This document shows, piece by piece, positions 44,269 to 50,978 of a stretch of DNA of 64,000 nt (positions within the stretch are counted from its first letter, which is position 1; each line of letters starts with the position of its first letter). Source of the stretch: Mycolicibacterium confluentis (GTDB lineage: Bacteria > Actinomycetota > Actinomycetes > Mycobacteriales > Mycobacteriaceae). The notes below the pieces were generated by a model that searched no databases, was not told the DNA's origin, and worked only from the letters and a program-made list of their open reading frames with translations. Location of the stretch: the NCBI RefSeq assembly GCF_010729895.1, contig NZ_AP022612.1, positions 2,108,001 through 2,172,000 on the forward strand. Direction: 5' to 3'. The translations under genes were made by a program, and so were the position numbers.

Positions 44269-45984
44269 ATGCTGCCCAGGCTCATCTCGGTCAACGTCGG
44301 AATGCCCAGAGACGTGCAGTGGCGCGACAAGACTGTGCACACCGGGATATGGAAATCGCCGGTCCGTGGACCAGTCATGGTGCGACGACACAACATTGAC
44401 GGTGATGGCCAGGGCGATCTGGCGGGCCACGGGGGTGAACAACGCGCCGTCATGGTCTACCAGCAGGAGTCTTATCAATTCTGGAGGCGTTTCCTGAACC
44501 GGGACGATCTGGCACCCGGCAGCTTCGGCGAGAACTTCACGATCACCGGCCTGGCAGACGACGAGGTCTGCGTTGGCGACCGGTTCCGCATCGGCGACGC
44601 GGAATTCGAAGTGACGCAACCGCGAGTCACCTGCTTTCGGGTCGGCCTCCGACTGGACGAACCACGAATGCCCCAGCTGCTGGTGTCACAGCGTCGTCCC
44701 GGCTTTTACCTCCGAGTGACAGTGGAGGGGGAGGTCCAAACCGGAGATGAGATCGTGCGCACCCGCGATGGGCGGCATCACATGTCTGTGGCCGACGTCG
44801 ACGCACTGCTCTATCTGCCGGAGCGCAACATCGAGCAGCTGCGCAAGATCGTCGATGTGCCCGCTCTGAGCCCCGGCTGGCAGCAGTCGTTCCGCGAGCT
44901 CCTCGCGGCTCATGACGGTGGTGCGGCTTCGGCAGGGCCCTCGATCGGTGCTGAGCCGGGATGGAACGGTTTCCAACGGTTGCGAGTCTGTGAGGTGCGG
45001 CCGGAATCAACTGTAGTGCTTTCGATTTCGCTGGATTCTGGCGACGGCGGTGCACTGCCCAGCGCCCGTCCCGGCCAGTACCTGACGGTGCGTATTCCAG
45101 ATGCGGGTAGTCCCGTACCGATGCGGAGCTACTCGCTCTCGAGCGATTCTCGGGCTGGTCGCTACCGGATCAGCGTGAAACGCGAGGACCGCGGATTGGT
45201 GAGCCGCTGGCTTCACGACCACGCCGAAGTCGGAACGGTGATCGAGGCTGCCGCACCGCGGGGCGATTTCTACCTCACCGATGGTGCGGGCCCGGTGGTG
45301 CTCCTGTCGGCCGGCATCGGCATCACTCCAGTCTTGGCGATGCTCAATTCGCTGGCCTCCGACCGCAGCACTCGGACCGTCTGGTGGCTGCATACGGTTC
45401 GAAGCCGCGCATCGGAGGCGTTCGCACCTGAGGTGAAGTCGTTGATCGAGACGCTTCCGCAGGCGCACTGCCGGGTGTTCTACACCGACACGGACGGACG
45501 GTTGGACGAGCCGAAGATCGCCGCGCTCGAACTTCCGGTCGAGGCGACTGTTTACCTCTGTGGACCGGTGCAGTACATGACGGATATGCGCGAGGCGCTC
45601 CTCGCGACAGGATTCGACGATGCACGCATTCACACCGAGCTGTTCGGTGCGCTGCCGCCGATCCACCCGGGGATGAAGGATCCGTCGAAGGCCCCGAGCC
45701 CGCACCCACCGCCCGGCCCACCGGGTGTCGGGCCTGCGGTGACGTTCGCCCGCAGTGGGCTGGCGGTTCCCTGGCACAGGGACTGTGCGAACATCCTCGA
45801 CTTCGCCGAAGCCTGCGACGTTCCCACCCGCTTCTCGTGCCGAAGCGGTGTGTGCCACGTCTGCGCGACGGGAGTCATCTCGGGGTCCGTCGAGTACACG
45901 CAGCAACCGCTCGAACTGCCCGGTGCCGGAACGGCACTGATCTGCTCGGCTGTGCCGGGCGGTGATGTGGTGCTGGACCTCTGA
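44269..45984 (+). CDS. MOSC domain - ferredoxin reductase - [2Fe-2S] ferredoxin fusion
   Basis: 571 residues, three parts. N-terminal YiiM-type MOSC domain (about 1-150; LAGHGGEQRAVMVYQQESY, FGENFTITGL, VTCFRVGLRLD with the Cys expected to hold a molybdenum-bound sulfur). Middle: FAD/NAD(P)-binding ferredoxin-reductase module (RSYSLSSD for FAD, LLSAGIGITPVLAML and YLCGPVQYM for nucleotide). C-terminal plant-type [2Fe-2S] domain with CRSGVCHVCATG and a distal Cys in LICSA. The combination suggests reduction of N-hydroxylated compounds, or another molybdenum-sulfur-linked reaction, using its own electron chain. Start ATG 44269 follows AGGGGG. No partner gene adjacent. Confidence 0.88.
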   Translation: MLPRLISVNVGMPRDVQWRDKTVHTGIWKSPVRGPVMVRRHNIDGDGQGDLAGHGGEQRAVMVYQQESYQFWRRFLNRDDLAPGSFGENFTITGLADDEVCVGDRFRIGDAEFEVTQPRVTCFRVGLRLDEPRMPQLLVSQRRPGFYLRVTVEGEVQTGDEIVRTRDGRHHMSVADVDALLYLPERNIEQLRKIVDVPALSPGWQQSFRELLAAHDGGAASAGPSIGAEPGWNGFQRLRVCEVRPESTVVLSISLDSGDGGALPSARPGQYLTVRIPDAGSPVPMRSYSLSSDSRAGRYRISVKREDRGLVSRWLHDHAEVGTVIEAAAPRGDFYLTDGAGPVVLLSAGIGITPVLAMLNSLASDRSTRTVWWLHTVRSRASEAFAPEVKSLIETLPQAHCRVFYTDTDGRLDEPKIAALELPVEATVYLCGPVQYMTDMREALLATGFDDARIHTELFGALPPIHPGMKDPSKAPSPHPPPGPPGVGPAVTFARSGLAVPWHRDCANILDFAEACDVPTRFSCRSGVCHVCATGVISGSVEYTQQPLELPGAGTALICSAVPGGDVVLDL

Positions 45985-46079
45985 CGGCCGCTGCGGCTCC
46001 GACACCGTCGCTTGCGCCGGTGATCACGTTCGCTGAGACAATCGGTGCCCTCCACATGGGTTGCGCATCGAGCGGAACA

Positions 46080-46117
46080 GTTACTGGTAACCCTTACTGG
46101 ATTTATCTACAGTAAGG
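46080..46117 (+). promoter_or_regulatory. Two operator-like palindromes upstream of the truncated reductase
   Basis: GTTACTGGTAAC (46080-46091, arms GTTAC/GTAAC) is directly followed by CCTTACTG (46092-46099), a 10-nt spacer and CAGTAAGG (46110-46117), a perfect 8-bp inverted repeat. The downstream start is 10 nt later. The core TTACTG/CAGTAA repeats in both sites, as expected for a repressor dimer of TetR type. The nearby TetR gene (46367-46984) is the first candidate ligand. Confidence 0.6.
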
Positions 46118-46127
46118 CGCATCCACC

Positions 46128-46370
46128 GTGTCGGTGACCACTGCGAGAGCAGCGCCTGTGATTTCAACCCCTGACACTGCAGCCAAGCGTCGCGTGGTTC
46201 ACGTCGGCACCGGGATGACCGGAAGCGTCGCGCTTCGCGCGATCATCGACGACCCCGCACTGGACCTGGTCGGGCTCAAAGTGTCCTCGCCGGCGAAGGT
46301 CGGCACTGACGCCGGAAAACTGTGCGGACGCCCCATCGCCCGCCAAACCAGGCGCGGCACAAAGGCTTAG
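46128..46370 (+). pseudogene. Truncated dihydrodipicolinate-reductase-like gene remnant
   Basis: An 80-codon frame with a clear Rossmann N-terminus: RRVVHVGTGMTGSVALRAII (GxGxxG) and ALDLVGLKVSSPAKVGTDAG, the pattern of mycobacterial proteins annotated as dihydrodipicolinate reductase of about 350 residues. After CGRPIA the similarity stops and the frame ends; the TetR gene then begins from the opposite strand. The remaining 270 or so residues are missing, so a deletion probably joined this start to the TetR end. It keeps a strong operator region upstream. Confidence 0.7.
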
Positions 46371-46984
46371 GCCGGCAGCCCGGTCTCGGTGAACAGCGAC
46401 GTCAGAAGAAGTTCGAACGCACGGTCATCCTGCGACAGTGCGGCGGCCGAAGCACCGTGCTTCTGCTCCAACCTTGCGAGCAGCACCGATCCTCGTACGA
46501 GAGCTGAGACCGCCGAGTAGACGTCTGCGGCCCGGTTCCGGTCCAATCCGGCCTCGACCATGCTAGTGATCGCCTTGTCCATCTCCTGCGCACCGAGTCG
46601 TCGTGCCAGCGGGCTGAGCGCTCCGCGAATCAGGATCAGATCCGTCAACACCGGGTCGTCGAGAAAGGCGCGCCGCACCCCGCGCGCGTGTGTCATCAAC
46701 GACTCACGCCAATCGGCCGATCCGACGAAGGCGGGCAACTCGCTGCGCCGCAACGCGCGATCAGTCATGGCGTCGAGAAGTTCGGTCTTGTTGCGGACGT
46801 GCCAGTAGATGCTCGTCACGCCGACCCCGAGCGACTCCGCGACCAACGGAATCGTCAGATCCTCGACGGAGGATTCTGCAGCCAGAGCGAAGGCGGCCGC
46901 CACAATCGTGTCCGTGTTCAACGTGCCTCGCGCACGGCGGCCCGACTGCGGTTGCGAGGTCGAACGCGGTCCTCCCACCTTCAC
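46367..46984 (-). CDS. TetR-family transcriptional regulator
   Basis: 205 residues. N-terminal HTH domain: NTDTIVAAAFALAAESSVEDLT, then IPLVAESLGVGVTSIYWHVRNKTELLDAM, where IYWHVRNK is the recognition-helix end typical of the TetR subgroup with a TetR_C-like ligand domain. The rest is helical. Its 3' end overlaps the truncated reductase by 4 bp tail-to-tail. The palindromes at 46080-46117 are its likeliest target, though they are beyond its own 3' end. Confidence 0.9.
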   Translation of the reverse strand: MKVGGPRSTSQPQSGRRARGTLNTDTIVAAAFALAAESSVEDLTIPLVAESLGVGVTSIYWHVRNKTELLDAMTDRALRRSELPAFVGSADWRESLMTHARGVRRAFLDDPVLTDLILIRGALSPLARRLGAQEMDKAITSMVEAGLDRNRAADVYSAVSALVRGSVLLARLEQKHGASAAALSQDDRAFELLLTSLFTETGLPA

Positions 46985-47044
46985 CTCCCGCCGGTCAGCA
47001 CTCGCCCAGAATCTTAGGTCGAAACTGGATGACCGCGGCCGCAG

Positions 47045-47404
47045 CTACCTGCAGCAGTTCGGATCCAACACCGCACACAGCGCGCCCACCGCGTCGTGGC
47101 TGGGCCGGTGGTAGACGTTCATACCCCGGCGGTCCGACTCGACGAACCCCGCGCGCCGAAGCTGGGCGAGGTGATGGCTGACCGTGGACTCGGTCAACCC
47201 GAGGCGTGCGGCGAGTTCACCGCTGTTCTCCTCGCCGGTCTCGGCACTGAACAACAGTGACATGATCCTCACCCGCGCCGGGTCGGCCAGCGCCTTGAGG
47301 CGCAGCGCCACCTCGAGGGCGGCGTCGTCGCTCATGGGCCCAGCCGCGACGGGCGCGCAGCACACGGGGGCGGTGATGTCGATAGTCGGCAGTGCCTTGG
47401 GCAT
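47045..47404 (-). CDS. arsR: ArsR-family arsenic-responsive repressor
   Basis: 119 residues, divergent from arsI. A winged-helix domain contains ALADPARVRIMSLLFSAE and LTESTVSHHLAQLRRAGFV. Vicinal cysteines C15-C16 near the N-terminus (PVCCAP) and C117-C118 at the C-terminus (NCC) are the likely As(III) ligands, the arrangement of actinobacterial ArsR. ATG 47404 chosen because the family N-terminus MPKALP begins there; the frame extends further upstream into the operator. The paired operators at 47425-47477 lie just upstream. Confidence 0.93.
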   Translation of the reverse strand: MPKALPTIDITAPVCCAPVAAGPMSDDAALEVALRLKALADPARVRIMSLLFSAETGEENSGELAARLGLTESTVSHHLAQLRRAGFVESDRRGMNVYHRPSHDAVGALCAVLDPNCCR

Positions 47405-47424
47405 GACACCAAGTATGCGAAGTA

Positions 47425-47477
47425 CTTTGACATAAGTCAAAGAGGTATGCATGATGGAGGAGTTCGACATAAGTCGC
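47425..47477. promoter_or_regulatory. Two ArsR operator sites in the arsR-arsI intergenic region
   Basis: Site 1, CTTTGACATAAGTCAAAG (47425-47442), is a perfect palindrome around ATAA. Site 2, near 47464-47477, is TCGACATAAGTCGC, the same core with changed ends. The two centres are about 37 bp apart, on either side of the divergent start points, as expected if ArsR dimers repress both arsR and the arsI-ACR3-arsC operon. Confidence 0.75.
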
Positions 47478-47497
47478 ACAGGTAAGGAGATCCAGCC

Positions 47498-47980
47498 ATG
47501 TCCCGCATGCAACTCGCACTCAACGTCGACGACCTCGACGAGGCGATCGCCTTCTACTCCACGCTGTTCAACACCTCACCGGCCAAGGTCAAGCCGGGTT
47601 ACGCGAACTTCGCCGTCACCGAACCGCCGCTGAAGCTGGTCCTGCTGGAGAACCCCGGCAAGGGCGGCACCATCAACCACCTGGGCGTCGAGGTCGAGTC
47701 CAGCGAGACCGTGCACGCCGAGATCGCGCGTCTCACTGAGGCGGGTCTGTTCACCGACGAGGAGATCGGCACCACCTGCTGCTTCGCCACCCAGGACAAG
47801 GTCTGGGTCACCGGACCGGCCGGCGAGAAGTGGGAGGTCTACACCGTGCTCGCCGACTCCGAGACCTTCGGCACCAGCCCCCAGCATGCTGACGGTGGTA
47901 CCGCAGAGGGCGGGGTCTGCTGCGGTGGCACCGCCGCCGACGCGGAGAAGGTCCCGGCCACCACCACCAGCTGCTGCTGA
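47498..47980 (+). CDS. arsI: ArsI/CadI-family C-As lyase (VOC superfamily)
   Basis: 160 residues, vicinal-oxygen-chelate fold. ALNVDDLDEAIAFYSTLFN opens the first beta-alpha-beta unit, NHLGVEV supplies a metal-binding His (H61), and the vicinal cysteines C94-C95 in GTTCCFATQD bind As(III), as in the dioxygenase ArsI that demethylates trivalent organoarsenicals. Two further CC pairs occur near the C-terminus (GGVCCGG, SCC), giving an additional metal-binding tail. Start ATG 47498 after AAGGAG. Mycobacterial homologues are often named cadI. Three nucleotides separate it from the permease gene. Confidence 0.9.
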   Translation: MSRMQLALNVDDLDEAIAFYSTLFNTSPAKVKPGYANFAVTEPPLKLVLLENPGKGGTINHLGVEVESSETVHAEIARLTEAGLFTDEEIGTTCCFATQDKVWVTGPAGEKWEVYTVLADSETFGTSPQHADGGTAEGGVCCGGTAADAEKVPATTTSCC

Positions 47981-47983
47981 TCC

Positions 47984-49069
47984 GTGACCGACACAGCAGA
48001 GGCGCACCCCGCCGTCATCGCCAAGCTCTCGCGGCTCGACCAGTTCCTGCCCGTGTGGATCGGCCTCGCGATGGCGGCGGGTCTGCTGCTGGGCCGGTTC
48101 CTACCCGGCGTCAACAGCGCACTGAATCACATTCAGGTGGACGGTATCTCGCTGCCGATCGCGCTGGGTCTGCTCATCATGATGTACCCGGTGCTGGCCA
48201 AGGTCCGCTACGACCGCCTCGACACCGTCACCGGCGATCGCCGACTGCTGTTCAGCTCGCTCCTGCTGAACTGGGTGCTCGGCCCGGCGTTGATGTTCGC
48301 CCTGGCCTGGCTGCTCCTGCCCGACCTGCCGGAATACCGCACGGGCCTGATCATCGTCGGCCTGGCCCGCTGCATCGCCATGGTGATCATCTGGAACGAC
48401 CTCGCGTGCGGTGACCGGGAGGCCGCGGCGGTTCTGGTCGCGCTCAACTCGCTGTTTCAAGTCGTCATGTTCGCCGTGCTGGGCTGGTTCTACCTGTCGG
48501 TGCTGCCGGGCTGGCTCGGGCTCGCGCAGACCACCATCAGCACCTCACCGTGGCAGATCGCGAAGTCCGTGCTGATCTTCCTCGGCGTCCCACTGCTGGC
48601 CGGGTACCTGTCGCGACGGTTGGGGGAGAAGGCCAAGGGCCGCACCTGGTACGAGTCGACCTTCCTGCCCCGCGTCGGACCCTGGGCGCTGTACGGTCTG
48701 CTGTTCACGATCGTCGTCCTCTTCGCCCTGCAGGGAGAACAGATCACCAGCCGCCCAACCGATGTCGTGCGCATCGCACTGCCGCTGCTGGCGTACTTCG
48801 CGATCATGTGGGGCGGCGGCTACCTAGTGGGCGCTCTGCTTGGGCTGGGGTATCAGCGCACCACCACGCTGGCGTTCACCGCGGCGGGCAACAACTTCGA
48901 ACTCGCCATCGCCGTCGCGATCGCCACCTACGGCGCGACCTCGGGTCAGGCGCTGGCCGGAGTGGTCGGCCCGCTCATCGAGGTGCCCGTGCTCGTCGCG
49001 CTCGTCTACGTCTCGCTGGCCCTGCGCCAACGCTTCACCGATCGCACACCCGAGGGGAGCACGCGATGA
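47984..49069 (+). CDS. arsB: ACR3-family arsenite efflux permease
   Basis: 361 residues, ten predicted transmembrane helices. Family hallmarks are ARCIAMVIIWNDLACGD, with the cysteine required in ACR3 proteins, TFLPRVGPWALYGLLFTIVV and GNNFELAIAVAIA. It exports As(III) using the proton gradient. GTG start at 47984, 3 nt after arsI; stop overlaps the arsC start by 4 nt, so it lies in a compact ars operon. The name acr3 is equally correct. Confidence 0.95.
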   Translation: MTDTAEAHPAVIAKLSRLDQFLPVWIGLAMAAGLLLGRFLPGVNSALNHIQVDGISLPIALGLLIMMYPVLAKVRYDRLDTVTGDRRLLFSSLLLNWVLGPALMFALAWLLLPDLPEYRTGLIIVGLARCIAMVIIWNDLACGDREAAAVLVALNSLFQVVMFAVLGWFYLSVLPGWLGLAQTTISTSPWQIAKSVLIFLGVPLLAGYLSRRLGEKAKGRTWYESTFLPRVGPWALYGLLFTIVVLFALQGEQITSRPTDVVRIALPLLAYFAIMWGGGYLVGALLGLGYQRTTTLAFTAAGNNFELAIAVAIATYGATSGQALAGVVGPLIEVPVLVALVYVSLALRQRFTDRTPEGSTR

Positions 49070-49401
49070 CAACCAAACCCACGGTGCTGTTCCTATGCAC
49101 CCACAACGCGGGCCGCTCGCAGATGGCGATGAGCTTCTTCAGTCACCTCGTGGGTGAGCAGGCCGATGTCTACTCAGGCGGGTCCGAGCCGGCCGAGAAC
49201 GTCAATCCGTCGGCGGTCGAGGCCATGGCCGAGGTCGGCATCGACATCACTGGCCAGACACCCAAGCTCTGGACCCACGAGATGGTCCACGCCGCCGACG
49301 TCGTCGTCACGATGGGCTGCAGCGACACCGATAGTGCCCCTTGGGGTGGTGGACTTCGGATCGGCGTGGGTTCACGCGTAGTGATCAACGAGTCATGGTG
49401 A
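49066..49401 (+). pseudogene. arsC: arsC arsenate reductase, 5' part, interrupted by an insertion sequence
   Basis: Low-molecular-weight tyrosine-phosphatase-type arsenate reductase. The P-loop CTHNAGRS with C11 and the first redox cysteine C85 (in VTMGCSDT) are intact up to codon 88. At 49330 the gene runs into the IS and the frame continues 24 codons of IS sequence to a stop at 49401. The 3' remainder is at 50792-50949. Removing the IS and one copy of the 8-bp duplication restores 137 residues, a normal length, with the pair C85-C89. The truncated product lacks the second redox Cys and the last third, so it cannot be active. Confidence 0.93.
49322..49329. repeat. 8-bp target-site duplication (left copy)
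   Basis: GCGACACC at 49322-49329 recurs at 50792-50799, immediately flanking the IS on both sides. Eight bases is the duplication length typical for the IS256 family. Identical copies indicate a recent and otherwise undisturbed insertion. Confidence 0.9.
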
Positions 49402-50791
49402 ATGCTAGGCGATTTGACGTGGTTCGGCGACGGGTTGGGCTGCTTGCTGTTTGGTGGCGATGACTTTGCGCAGTTCGGCCATGGAGACCTCTGACAGGTA
49501 GCGGCGGGTGACCTGCCATTCGTCGTGGGCTTCGATGACCACAGCGGTGGCCAGGCGCAGGAACGCCGCGGGGTTGGGGAAGATCTCCACGACATCGGCG
49601 CGGCGTTTGATCTCCTTGTTGAGCCGCTCGATCGGATTGTTCGACCAGATCTTCTGCCAATGGGTGCGCGGGAACGCGGTGAACGCCAGCACGTCGGTCT
49701 TGGCCTCATCCATCATCGCCGCCACTTTCGGAGCTCGACGACAGCGTGTCAGCGACCTGGTCCCACTGGGCGGCAACGTCGGCGGGGTCGGTGTGAGCGA
49801 AGATCGTCTTGACCGCCGCGGTCACCGCGGGGGCGTGTTTGGCGGCCACCACGCCGTGCAGATTGCGCATGAAGTGCACCCGGCACCGCTGCCACGACGA
49901 TCCGGCGAACTGCTGGACCACGGCAGCCTTGAGACCGGCGTGGGCATCGGAGATCACCAGATGCACGCCGCTCAGGCCGCGGGCTTTGAGCGAGGCGAGG
50001 AACTCGCGCCAGAACTCAAAGGATTCGCTGTCACCGACGGCGGTGCCCAGCACCTCGCGGGTGCCCTCGATGGAGACCCCGGTGGCCACCACCAGGGCTT
50101 GGGAGACCACATGCGCCCCGACACGCACCTTGCAGAATGTGGCGTCACAGAACACGTAGGGAAACGACGTGTGGGTCAGACTGCGGGTACGGAAAGCTTC
50201 GATCTCGCGGTCCAGGCCGGCGCAGATGCGCGAGACCTCCGACTTCGAGACACCCGAACCGACACCCATCGCGGTAACGAGGTCATCGACGCTGCGGGTG
50301 GAGACGCCGTGCACGTAGGCCTCCATGATCACCGCGTGCAGGGCTTTGTCGATGCGGCGGCGCCGTTCCAGCAGCGACGGGAAGAACGAGCCGGCCCGCA
50401 GCTTGGGGATCTGGATCTCGATGTCGCCAGCGGTGGTCGACACCGTCTTGGGTCGATGCCCGTTGCGGTGAGTGCTGCGTCCATCGGTGCGTTGGTAGCG
50501 GCCGGCGCCGATCGCCTCGGTGGCCTCGGCCTCGATCAACGCCTGCAGGCCGGCGCGGATCAACTCGGCGAATACCGCCCCGACATCAGCGGAGCGGAGC
50601 GCATCGAGCTGGGCCAGCAGGGCAGAATGGTCCTGGGTCATCGCGTGGTGTGTCCTTTGCTTGAGTCACTTTGGTCGGTAACTCAATGACCACTACGCGA
50701 TGGCCCACCCCGAAGCCCTAATGACACACCGGACATGGTCCAGCCTGGTCGGCTTCAGCCCCGAAACCCCACCACACCAAGGGACTTACCC
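49330..50791 (-). mobile_element. IS256-family insertion sequence in arsC
   Basis: 1462 bp between the two GCGACACC copies. The ends are imperfect inverted repeats sharing CCCTTGG and GTGGTGG (left end GATAGTGCCCCTTGGGGTGG; right end, read inward, GGGTAAGTCCCTTGGTGTGG). It carries one transposase gene on the minus strand, which is frameshifted. The element is in the opposite direction to the ars operon. Confidence 0.92.
49405..50641 (-). pseudogene. IS256-family (Mutator-type) transposase, frameshifted
   Basis: DDE transposase in two frames. Frame 1, 50641 to 49706, has 311 residues with the first catalytic Asp in VFCDATFCK and the second in VISDAHAGLK. Homology then continues in another frame from about 49735 down to 49405, with PKVAAMMDEAKTDVLAF and the motif KIWSNNPIERLNKEIKRR that holds the third catalytic residue, Glu. 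The switch falls near 49730-49740, around the Leu-Ser-Ser codons. The family normally uses a single frame, so this is a point indel or a sequencing error. Without the Glu the 311-residue product would be inactive. Confidence 0.88.
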
Positions 50792-50949
50792 GCGACACCT
50801 GCCCGTACATCCCTGGAAAGCGTTACGAGAACTGGGAACTCGATGACCCCGCGGGTCAGTCCATCGGTGTGGTCAGGTGCATTCGCGACGATATCGAGAG
50901 GCGTGTCCGTCTCCTCCTGAGCGAGCTGGGCATCACCGCCAGGTACTGA
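50792..50949 (+). pseudogene. arsC: arsC arsenate reductase, 3' part
   Basis: The frame resumes after the IS with DTCPYIPGKRYENWELDDP (second redox cysteine C89) and ends in LLLSELGITARY and TGA at 50947-50949. Frame and residue order continue exactly from codon 88 of the 5' part. It has no start of its own. The stop lies 29 nt from the convergent end of the surface-protein gene. Confidence 0.92.
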
Positions 50950-50978
50950 CAGTTGCGCGTACTCGATGCCGCGGGTGC

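Noticed and set aside
49508-50689. A 393-codon plus-strand frame across the IS
   Set aside because: Opposite strand of the transposase; residues are typical of a GC-rich shadow and show no family.
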